5,060 bases of DNA from a bacterium (lineage in GTDB: Bacteria; Blakebacterota; Blakebacteria; Blakebacterales; Blakebacteraceae), in NCBI GenBank assembly GCA_025774205.1, contig JALGWK010000436.1, positions 1-5,060 on the forward strand, given 5' to 3'. This document shows, in pieces, positions 1-5,060 of this stretch; the stretch's first letter is position 1; each line of letters starts with the position of its first letter. The notes under the pieces are model-generated. The model was not told the origin of the DNA. It made no database searches and saw only the letters and a program-made list of their open reading frames with translations. Position numbers and translations under genes: made by a program.

Positions 1-2063
1 ACCACCAGCGGTTGGCTGAATTCCCGGTCGCCGACCTTCATCCTCACGGTATAGGTGCCCGGTTCGGCCAGGGGAGTGACACGTCCGCCTTCGCCGAGTG
101 GACGCCAGTCACGCTCACCGAAGTCGACATGTCCGTACCTGAGGGGCGGCAGCCTCAGTTTCGGAGTGGCTGAACCCTCCAGCCTGAGGTCCCACCAGAC
201 CCGGTTGATGCCGGCCCCGGCTGAGCCGGGAACCGTGAGCTTCCGAACGGTGTCGCCCGCGGCGTCGACGATGACCATCTCCACCCGGTTCTCAGAATCC
301 TCTTTCAGCCAGAAGTCGATCGACGCGCCGTAGCGGGGGTTTGAACCGGCGCCTGAATCCTCTGCCTGGCTCTGCGAGCCTGCCGTCATCAGGAACCGGT
401 AAGCCTGACGGGGAGCAAACAGCCAGGCGTCCTCCCGCAGGACGTCGTCGTCGAGCTGCTGGAGCGCGGTGATGTCATCCATGATCCAGAACCCGCGACC
501 GTAGGTGGATATCACCAGGTCGTTGAAGTGCTCCGGGATGGTGATCCAGTGGACCGGGGCGTGTGGCAGGTTGCTCTGCAGTTCGTGCCAGGCGCCGCCG
601 TCGTCGAAGGAGACATAGACCGCGTTCTCGGTACCCAGATAGAGGAGACCGGGACGGACCGGGTCCTCGCGGACGCAGTGAGCGTAACTGAATACGCTCG
701 TGGGAATCCCGTCGCCGATCGACCGCCAGCGCCGACCATAGTTCGTGGTCTTGTAGACATAGGGATTGGTGTCGTTCATCTGGTGCCGATCGACCGTGAT
801 ATAGCAGGTTCCGGCCTCGTACCGGGAGGGTTCGATATTGCTGATCGTGCCCCACTCCGGCAGGTCAGGGATGTTCCCGGTCACGTCGGTCCAGGCGGCG
901 CCTCCATCCTGTGTCACGTGGACCAGTCCATCGTTGGAGCCTGCCCAGATCACCCCTTCCGCCAGTGGAGATTCGGCGATGGCGAAGAGAACGCAGGCGT
1001 AGGTGGGGCTGGCATCCTCGAAGGTGAGCCCCCCGCTTTTCTGCATCCGGCTCTCATCATTGAGGGTCAGGTCGGGACTGATCACCGACCAGCTCTGACC
1101 GCCGTCGGTGGTCACGTGAACGTACTGGCTGCCGGCGTATACCCGCTCGTGGTCATGAGGCGAGATGGCGACAGGAAAGGTCCACTGGAACCGGTACCTG
1201 AGGTCGGCCGCCGCCCACCCCTCCGGGTTGTCGGGCCAGACACTGACGGTCCGGCTGTGCCCGGTGCGCAGATCATGGCGGTCGAGGATGCCCTCGTAGC
1301 ACCCTGACCAGATGATGTTCGGGTCGACCGGATCGGGGATCGCCCAGCCCGATTCGCACCCTCCCACCGAGTGCCAGGCCCCGATCGGGATGTCGCCCCC
1401 GGTCAGGGAATTGCTCGGTCCCCGGTTGGAGCCGCCATCCTGGCGGTTGCCCATCACGAAGTAGGGCACATTGGTATCGGTCGTGACATGGTACATCTGG
1501 GCGATCGGCAGACGGGGACGCCACCAGCTCTCTCCGCGCGTGGTTGAGATGCTCACTCCGCCGTCATGCCCGACGATCATCCGGTCGGGTATCAGGGGAT
1601 CGATCCACATGTCGTGGTTGTCCCCCCCGGCGCTGCCCGACTCGGTCGTGAAACCTCCGTCGTAGGAGATCCGGTGGCGGGTCGACATGAAGTGGATGGT
1701 ATTGCGATCGTCGGGCGCGACCAGGGCCCGGTTGTAGTAGCAGGGCCGCTGGGAGAGGGAGTGGTCCTTGTTGACCATCTGCCAACTGTCGCCGCCGTCG
1801 TCGGACCTCCAGAGTACTCCCTGGAAACGGTCGTAGGGCGCGAATTCTTCGTTGCTGCTGGTCTCGATGAGGGCATAGATCCGGTCGGGATCATCGGGTG
1901 AGATGGTGAGTCCGACTTTCCCCCACGGTTCCCGCGGCAGCCCGCTGCCGGTGAGTTCCGTCCAGGTGTCGCCGCCATCCCTCGACATCCAGAGGCCGCT
2001 CCCCGGCCCCCCGCTCTCCCGACCCCAGGTCCAGATCTGCATCTGCCACATACCGGCGAAGAG
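1..2063 (-). CDS. Secreted BNR/Asp-box beta-propeller protein, continuation after the frameshift; C-terminus off window
   Basis: This is 687 uninterrupted codons in the frame that follows the break, open to the left edge, which I checked codon by codon. It starts LFAGMWQMQIWTWGRESGGP and carries more Asp-boxes: SRDGGDTW (1962-1985), SDDGGDSW (1782-1805), STTRGESW (1524-1547), TTDGGQSW (1089-1112), TQDGGAAW (891-914), TTNYGRRW (726-749) and SFDDGGAW (588-611). Family blocks include GGDNHDMWIDP and RMIVGHDGG (about 1560-1630), AISPHDHERVYAGSQYVHVT (about 1107-1170) and VISTYGRGFWIMDD (about 474-516). After the propellers comes an Ig/FlgD-like C-terminal part: NPRYGASIDFWLKED, INRVWWDLRLEGSATPK and EPGTYTVRMKVGDREFSQPLV at the edge. 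The first in-frame ATG is 2049-2051 with no clear ribosome site, so this is better read as the rest of the upstream gene than as a separate gene. No signal peptide of its own. Confidence 0.85.
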
Positions 2064-2395
2064 TCACCTCCGTCGGTCGTCCGGTAGACCCCCCGTTCCT
2101 GCTGGGGGCCGTAGCAGCTGCCCATGGCGGCGGCGTAAACCAGGTCGGGATCATCGGGATGAATGATGATGCGGCCGATCCGACCGGTCATTTCCAGCCC
2201 CATGTGTTCCCAGTTCTCCCCGGCGTCGGTAGACCGATAGATGCCGTTGCCGATGGAGACGTTGCTGCGGATGAAGGTCTCACCCGTACCGGCCCAGACC
2301 ACGTTCGGATCGGAGGGAGCGATGGCCAGCGCGCCGATCGAGGCGGCCGGTTGATCATCGAAGATCGGGGTCCAGTGGATCCCGCCGTCCACCGA
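588..2395 (-). repeat. Series of BNR/Asp-box repeats (S/T-x-D-x-G-x-x-W) in the propeller protein
   Basis: Nine eight-residue Asp-boxes are visible: 2372-2395 (SVDGGIHW), 2210-2233 (STDAGENW), 1962-1985, 1782-1805, 1524-1547, 1089-1112, 891-914, 726-749 and 588-611. A tenth is cut after TTDGG at the frameshift (2066-2080). Each marks a beta-hairpin between propeller strands. STTRGESW, TTNYGRRW and SFDDGGAW are degenerate. On the plus strand the DGG codons give recurrent gccgcc(a/g)tc strings, which are coding repeats rather than a DNA element. Confidence 0.8.
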
Positions 2396-2665
2396 CTTGA
2401 AGACACCACCAGAGGCGGCCCCGAAATAGTAGATGTTCGGGTCTCCGGGAATGCCGGTCACCGCGCTGACCCGGTTGCCCACCGGGCCGATATGGCGCCA
2501 GGTCAAGGCCTCGAACATGACCGGGGACAGGTCATCCGGGCTCTGCGCCGCAATCTCCGGGGGCGGGTACATACCCAGGGTGACGATCAGCAGGCAAAGG
2601 AGCAGGAATCGGAATCGCGGACGATACGCCGCGGCGATGCTTTCAACTGGCATGGTCATCTCCAT
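1592..2665 (-). CDS. Secreted BNR/Asp-box beta-propeller protein (sortilin-Vps10-like), N-terminal part; frameshifted after residue 200
   Basis: This is the N-terminal part of an exported multi-bladed propeller protein of the type often labelled WD40/YVTN/BNR-like or, misleadingly, glycosyl hydrolase. Numbered from the first ATG, residues 15-40 form a signal peptide. Residues 41-200 are family-like: WRHIGPVGNRVSAVTGIPGDP (about 56-76), YYFGAASGGVFKSVDGGIHW (79-98), FDDQPAASIGALAIAPSDPNVVWAGTGE (102-129), GNGIYRSTDAGENW (139-152), GRIGRIIIHPDDPDLVYAAAMG (161-182) and ERGVYRTTDGG (190-200). After Gly200 (codon 2066-2068) the peptide becomes Gly/Ser/Pro/Arg-rich with no propeller motifs up to the stop at 1592. 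Those 157 residues are out-of-frame reading. The genuine protein continues in another frame from 2063 downwards. No enzymatic residues are recognisable; a binding or scaffold role outside the cytoplasm is the reasonable inference. It follows the peptidase gene by 80 bases. Confidence 0.85.
   Translation of the reverse strand: MEMTMPVESIAAAYRPRFRFLLLCLLIVTLGMYPPPEIAAQSPDDLSPVMFEALTWRHIGPVGNRVSAVTGIPGDPNIYYFGAASGGVFKSVDGGIHWTPIFDDQPAASIGALAIAPSDPNVVWAGTGETFIRSNVSIGNGIYRSTDAGENWEHMGLEMTGRIGRIIIHPDDPDLVYAAAMGSCYGPQQERGVYRTTDGGDSSPVCGRCRSGPGVGRAGGRGAASGCRGMAATPGRNSPAAGCRGNRGGKSDSPSHPMIPTGSMPSSRPAATKNSRPTTVSREYSGGPTTAATVGRWSTRTTPSPSGPATTTGPWSRPTIAIPSTSCRPATGSPTTEVSRPSRAAPGGTTTTCGSIP
2061..2068 (-). 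other. Frameshift and deletion junction inside the BNR propeller gene
   Basis: On the minus strand the Asp-box TTDGG ends with the GGT codon at 2066-2068. After just two more bases the next family block, LFAGMWQMQIWTWG, begins with CTC at 2061-2063 in a different frame. In that second frame a TGA (2064-2066) lies immediately before the CTC, so the downstream frame cannot extend upstream. In relatives about 27 residues (the end of the Asp-box, a VLYVDE.TG-type strand and a DLVMDP.NP-type turn) separate DGG from LFA. That implies about 79 bases lost, which agrees with the observed one-base shift. The break is seen directly; the size is inferred. Confidence 0.8.
2546..2665 (-). other. Signal peptide of the BNR propeller protein
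   Basis: Residues 1-40 of the BNR gene have an N-region with three arginines (YRPRFRF), a hydrophobic core FLLLCLLIVTLGMY (20-33) and a short polar stretch PPPEIAA-Q. Small residues at the end suggest signal peptidase I cleavage after the second Ala (residue 40). The Cys in LLLC does not fit a good lipobox because the -1 and -3 residues are bulky. Export to the periplasm or outside the cell is therefore likely. Confidence 0.75.
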
Positions 2666-2669
2666 CCTC
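2660..2669 (-). promoter_or_regulatory. Overlapping Shine-Dalgarno motifs that decide the BNR gene start
   Basis: The minus strand reads GAGG-ATG-GAG-ATG-ACC-ATG across 2651-2669. GAGG (2666-2669) abuts the first ATG (2663-2665) with no spacer, so it cannot serve that codon well. It sits six bases before the second ATG (2657-2659). GGAG (2660-2663) in turn sits six bases before the third ATG (2651-2653). The true start is therefore probably the second or third Met, trimming two or four residues from the longest frame. The signal peptide is unaffected by the choice. Confidence 0.55.
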
Positions 2670-2745
2670 AGAGAGAGAGGTCCACCCGGAAGCCGGCAGG
2701 GACTTTCGGGAAACAGGGGGAAAACGGGATGCCGGAGATCAGTGA
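2666..2745 (-). other. 80-base spacer between the S9 peptidase and BNR genes
   Basis: This is the only intergenic DNA in the window. I find no convincing -35/-10 pair on the minus strand and no GC hairpin followed by a T-run. The only inverted repeat is a weak CCGGC/GCCGG pair about 35 bases apart. There is also a short imperfect direct repeat (GGGAAACAGG and GGGAAAACGG on the plus strand, about 2708-2727) and a CT-rich tract (CTCTCTCTC on the minus strand) just before the ribosome-binding region. The lack of signals favours read-through transcription from the peptidase into the BNR gene. Confidence 0.5.
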
Positions 2746-3699
2746 TCAGTTCGGCGGCACCAGTCCCTTTTCAAGGAAGGGCACCCCGTCGGTCATCCAG
2801 GCCGGGGCGTAGATCCCCTTCAGATAGTGATCAAAGAACTGTTTCATACGGATCTGGAAGTCAATCTGGTTCTCTTTCCGACCGAGATGATGTCCTTCAC
2901 CGGGGTAGGAGAGGAAGATCACTTTCTTCCCCTGCCTTCTGGCCATGTTGTAGTACTCGAGCCCCTGCATCCAGTCGACCGAACCATCCTCGATACCGTG
3001 CAGGATGAGGAATGGAGTGGTGATGTTACCGGTGTGGTGGATCGGCGACTGGCTGAGATAGAGATCGAAGTCCTCGAAGGGAGTGGTTCCCATGCGTACC
3101 TGGCCGACCTCCATGATCCCCTGCTGCACCGTTCCTGAACTTTTGTAAAGCGTGTTGTAGAAGGAGACCAGGTTGGTCGGCGGAGCGCCGGTCACCACCG
3201 CCGCGAACAGGTCGGTCTGGGTGACCATGAATGAGGACTGGTAACCGCCCCATGAGTGCCCCTGCAGGCCGATATGGTCGGGATCGGCGTAGCCCATCTC
3301 GATCACCTTTCGCACCGCGCTGCCCACGCAGTCCATGGCCGAGTCACCCGGGTGCCCCTCCACGTAGACGATATCGGGCTGAAGAACCAGGTAACCGTCG
3401 CTGGCATATTCCGACATGTGCGGCCGGTCATCATAGGTGGGCATCGAGTAGCTGTGGTGCTGCTGGGACATCTTCTCGTAGTGATAGACCAGCATCGGGT
3501 AGCGCTGCCCCTCCCGGTATCCGGCCGGCAGGGTCAGTGTTGCCTGGAGATGGACTCCGCGGGAGTTATCGAAATCGACGAGGATCCGGCGGCCCCACCG
3601 GTACTCCGCCTGCTGCGGATTGGCGTCTGTCATCTGCCGTTGATTCGAGAAATCGAGTCCGCTCACCCAGTAATCGGGGAACTGCTCGAAGGTCTGCAT
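2746..3699 (-). CDS. S9 family peptidase, C-terminal alpha/beta-hydrolase catalytic domain (detached from its propeller by a frameshift)
   Basis: This is the catalytic part of the same peptidase, 317 residues if read from the ATG at 3697-3699. That ATG is probably an internal Met: the in-frame codons just upstream (DDRIIYT, 3700-3720) are also family-like, and no Shine-Dalgarno sequence precedes it. Visible blocks are FPDYWVSGLDF (7-17), DANPQQAEYRWG (25-36), LTLPAGYREGQRYPMLVYHYEKMS (about 55-78), YDDRPHMSEYASDGYLVLQPDIVY (about 89-112) and VIEMGYADPDHIGLQGHSWGG (about 132-152). The triad reads as Ser149 in GHSWGG (codon 3253-3255), Asp238 in HGIEDGSVDW (2986-2988) and His270 or His271 in YPGEGHHLG (2887-2892). 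The C-terminus FQIRMKQFFDHYLKG...WMTDGVPFL is typical and complete, ending in TGA at 2746-2748. All catalytic residues are intact, so the lesion is upstream of an otherwise undamaged enzyme domain. Whether the fragment is translated or folds alone cannot be told. The spacer to the downstream BNR gene is 80 bases. Confidence 0.9.
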   Translation of the reverse strand: MQTFEQFPDYWVSGLDFSNQRQMTDANPQQAEYRWGRRILVDFDNSRGVHLQATLTLPAGYREGQRYPMLVYHYEKMSQQHHSYSMPTYDDRPHMSEYASDGYLVLQPDIVYVEGHPGDSAMDCVGSAVRKVIEMGYADPDHIGLQGHSWGGYQSSFMVTQTDLFAAVVTGAPPTNLVSFYNTLYKSSGTVQQGIMEVGQVRMGTTPFEDFDLYLSQSPIHHTGNITTPFLILHGIEDGSVDWMQGLEYYNMARRQGKKVIFLSYPGEGHHLGRKENQIDFQIRMKQFFDHYLKGIYAPAWMTDGVPFLEKGLVPPN

Positions 3700-5060
3700 G
3701 GTGTAGATGATCCGGTCATCGGTTCCGAGATGTCGATCGTCTCTGCCTCCCGGTCAAGGCGGACATAGCGGAACCGGATCTGGTCCCGCTCTCCCATCCC
3801 GCCGGTGAGGTTGACGGCTTCACCCCCCTGCAGCGGCAGGGCCCAGATGTCGAAGCGGTGGTTCAGCAGCACCATCCGACCGTTCTCCGACCAGCCGGCC
3901 ACGCCGTAGGCCGGCAGTTCGTAAGGGTGATCGTCCTGCCGGTTCACGAAATCGATCCCGGAGAGATTGGTCAGGTCTGTCTCCACGCCCGTTTCGATGT
4001 TCCGGACCCGCACATGCTCATCCTTCAGGTAGAGGTACCAGTTCCCGTCGGGGGAAGTGCCCATGGCCCGGCCCAGGTTCTCGACCATCAACCTCTGTTC
4101 ACCCGTGGCGGTGTCGATCCGGTAGTAATCGGCCTTGCTACCGCCCCAGGTGATCATGCCCTCATACGGCTTCTCATTCCGGCCGATCCCCCAGCGACCG
4201 TCATCGGTAAAGGTCACCGAACGGATGTCCCCCTCGGCAAGCCTCAGGAACCGGGGGCCATCGACGTGGACCACCGCAGCCCAGGTGAAATTGCGGTCGC
4301 GACTCGCCTGCCGCATCTGGACCGACTGCACCCGGACGTCCGCCCAGTGCCACACGTCCACATCGGCCTGCGGATCGTCACTCTCCGGCGGGGTCTCCCG
4401 CTGCTCCTTCACGCCGGTGAAGAGCATCGTGCTCCCCTCGTTCCAGCGGAGTCCCGCCAGTTCGCTGAGGACCATCCCCTCGGGAAAGGAGCCATCCGTA
4501 TTCGGGTCGTACACGACCGCCTGTTCCCGGCGCCCGCCGATCGCGGTCCAGGCCAGCAGGACATTCTGGCGACGATCCATGCTATCAGGTTTCGAACCCC
4601 GAAGGACCGCCAGGGCGGTCCCCTCTTCATCCCAGGTGAGTCGGGCGTAACGATCCCCGCTCGTGTCGAGCGGCCGCAGGGTGCCCTGCCCAAAATCCCT
4701 CAGGTAAACGCCGTTGCCCGTCCCGCCGTCCGCGTCCACGGAATAGGCCAGCATCGAGACCGGCTCGTTGAAGGCATACTCGGCCACATTCCCGATGTTC
4801 TGCGCCACGCTGGTGGAGAGGTCGATCACGATGAGGTCAGCGCCGCTGTGGTCGGCACCGTTGGCCACCTGCCGTTTCCGCACCATGAAGTACCTGCCGT
4901 CATCGGAGAAACCCGATCCTCCGATGTCCTCGTAGACAGTCTCATCGCCGGTCGCCAGTTCGAGGAGCTTCACCTTGCGGGTGGATCCGCCTGAGGCTCC
5001 CTCGTCGCCACCCGGCCCGCGTCGCCCGCCGCCCCCGCCTCCATTACGCGGCGGAGAGAT
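3663..5060 (-). CDS. S9 family (prolyl oligopeptidase-type) peptidase, beta-propeller part; N-terminus off window, frameshifted at its 3' end
   Basis: This is the propeller half of a dipeptidyl/acylaminoacyl-peptidase-like serine peptidase, which is expected to gate access of peptides to the catalytic domain. The frame is open to the right edge. A GTG at 4971-4973 is internal, because the 29 in-frame codons upstream (a Gly/Arg-rich stretch) continue the same protein and the family normally has well over 100 further residues before this point. Visible family blocks, numbered from that GTG, are FSDDGRYFMVRKR (22-34), GADLIVIDL (44-52), RLTWDEEGTALAVLRG (111-126), DVDVWHWAD (204-212), MGTSPDGNWYLYLKD (304-318), DDHPYE (347-352), YGVAGWSENGRMVLLNHRFDIW (about 356-377) and RDQIRFRYVRLDREAE (396-411). 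The family-like sequence stops at ISEPM (414-419). The last 17 residues are out of frame, and the stop at 3663 is an artefact of that shift. The rest of the protein continues in another frame from 3720 downwards. The family call is secure; the substrate is unknown. Confidence 0.88.
   Translation of the reverse strand: MSPPRNGGGGGGRRGPGGDEGASGGSTRKVKLLELATGDETVYEDIGGSGFSDDGRYFMVRKRQVANGADHSGADLIVIDLSTSVAQNIGNVAEYAFNEPVSMLAYSVDADGGTGNGVYLRDFGQGTLRPLDTSGDRYARLTWDEEGTALAVLRGSKPDSMDRRQNVLLAWTAIGGRREQAVVYDPNTDGSFPEGMVLSELAGLRWNEGSTMLFTGVKEQRETPPESDDPQADVDVWHWADVRVQSVQMRQASRDRNFTWAAVVHVDGPRFLRLAEGDIRSVTFTDDGRWGIGRNEKPYEGMITWGGSKADYYRIDTATGEQRLMVENLGRAMGTSPDGNWYLYLKDEHVRVRNIETGVETDLTNLSGIDFVNRQDDHPYELPAYGVAGWSENGRMVLLNHRFDIWALPLQGGEAVNLTGGMGERDQIRFRYVRLDREAETIDISEPMTGSSTPCRPSSSSPITG
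3712..3723 (-). other. Frameshift and deletion junction inside the S9 peptidase gene
   Basis: Reading the minus strand, ISEP ends with the Pro codon at 3720-3722, in the frame that is open from the window edge. The family sequence resumes as DDRIIYTMQTF, in the frame whose Arg codon is 3712-3714. Only five bases lie between the Pro and Arg codons. From my memory of the family, about 40-45 residues (an ...LLLSA.GEWTKKSGFY...-type segment linking propeller and hydrolase) normally sit here, so roughly 120-135 bases appear to be lost, with a net loss of one base modulo three. The frame change is seen directly. The size of the missing segment is inferred from remembered homologues. Confidence 0.8.
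4974..5060 (-). other. Gly/Arg-rich low-complexity linker in the S9 peptidase
   Basis: The 29 codons before the internal GTG read ISPPRN, then a run of six Gly, RRGPGGDEGASGGS and TRK, leading into KLLELATGDETVY. Glycine makes up roughly half of the stretch. It is in frame with the propeller and has no stop, so it is protein and not an upstream untranslated region. In relatives a variable Gly-rich insert often occurs just before the first propeller blades. It is probably a disordered surface loop. Confidence 0.7.

Noticed and set aside
528-1307. Plus-strand open frame of 259 codons
   Set aside because: It is antisense to the BNR propeller, where the coding frame is unbroken and full of Asp-boxes. 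Its composition is low in Lys and Phe and shows no known motif.
1592-2060. C-terminal 157 residues of the frame starting at 2665 as a genuine novel domain
   Set aside because: The same DNA in another frame encodes clear propeller sequence with Asp-boxes, so the Gly/Ser/Pro/Arg-rich peptide is out-of-frame reading.
588-2395. Recurrent gccgccatc/gccgccgtc strings as a DNA repeat family or CRISPR-like array
   Set aside because: They are the reverse complement of D-G-G codons in Asp-boxes, at irregular spacing, and fully explained by the protein repeats.
588-2395. Sialidase activity suggested by BNR repeats
   Set aside because: The Asp-box is a structural hairpin found in many propellers. I see no sialidase arginine triad or FRIP motif.
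2666-2745. Rho-independent terminator or promoter between the genes
   Set aside because: No strong GC stem with a T-run and no recognisable -35/-10 pair on the minus strand.
2159-3008. Overlapping plus-strand open frames across the intergenic spacer
   Set aside because: They span parts of both real genes antisense, have Arg/Ser/Pro-rich compositions and no ribosome-binding or domain support.
2061-3723. Programmed ribosomal frameshifting at the two breaks
   Set aside because: Neither site has a slippery heptamer, and simple slippage would not restore the tens of residues missing from conserved family blocks.
3858-4994. Long plus-strand open frame of 378 codons
   Set aside because: It lies antisense to the well-supported peptidase propeller, has a His/Pro/Val/Gly-rich composition with no recognisable domain, and is what GC-rich codon use on the minus strand produces.

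Overview
The window is a GC-rich (roughly 60%, by eye) stretch of bacterial chromosome carrying two large, same-strand (minus) protein genes and almost no non-coding DNA. Both proteins belong to families that are abundant and often adjacent in Gemmatimonadota, Acidobacteriota and related heterotrophs. The organism is therefore probably a proteolytic member of that broad group. This is inferred from family distribution as I remember it, not from a marker gene.

Layout in the direction of transcription (high to low coordinates): (1) positions 5060 to 2746 encode a prolyl-oligopeptidase-family (S9) serine peptidase, with a beta-propeller part followed by an alpha/beta-hydrolase catalytic domain. 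Its N-terminus lies beyond the window's right edge. (2) An 80-base spacer (2666-2745) has no convincing promoter or terminator. (3) Positions 2665 to 1 encode a secreted BNR/Asp-box (sortilin-Vps10-like) beta-propeller protein with a signal peptide. Its C-terminus lies beyond the left edge. The short spacer and shared strand suggest one transcription unit for an exported peptidase and an exported propeller protein.

The striking point is that each gene is interrupted once, in the same way. In the BNR gene, near 2061-2068, the fifth-strand Asp-box (TTDGG) runs directly into LFAGMWQ, so about 27 residues that normally separate them are missing and the frame changes. In the peptidase, near 3712-3723, ISEP runs directly into DRIIYTMQTF, so about 40-45 residues are missing and the frame changes. 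Outside these two points both reading frames are clean for hundreds of codons (687 codons after the BNR break; 465 codons up to and including the full-length frame before the peptidase break and 317 after it). As written, neither gene can yield its full-length product. Recent small deletions and a systematic assembly or read error are the two live explanations.

I found no RNA genes, mobile elements, CRISPR arrays or attachment sites. The long plus-strand open frames are antisense shadows of the two genes. I see no evidence for a new defence or other novel system here. The real discoveries are the paired lesions and the peptidase/propeller pairing.
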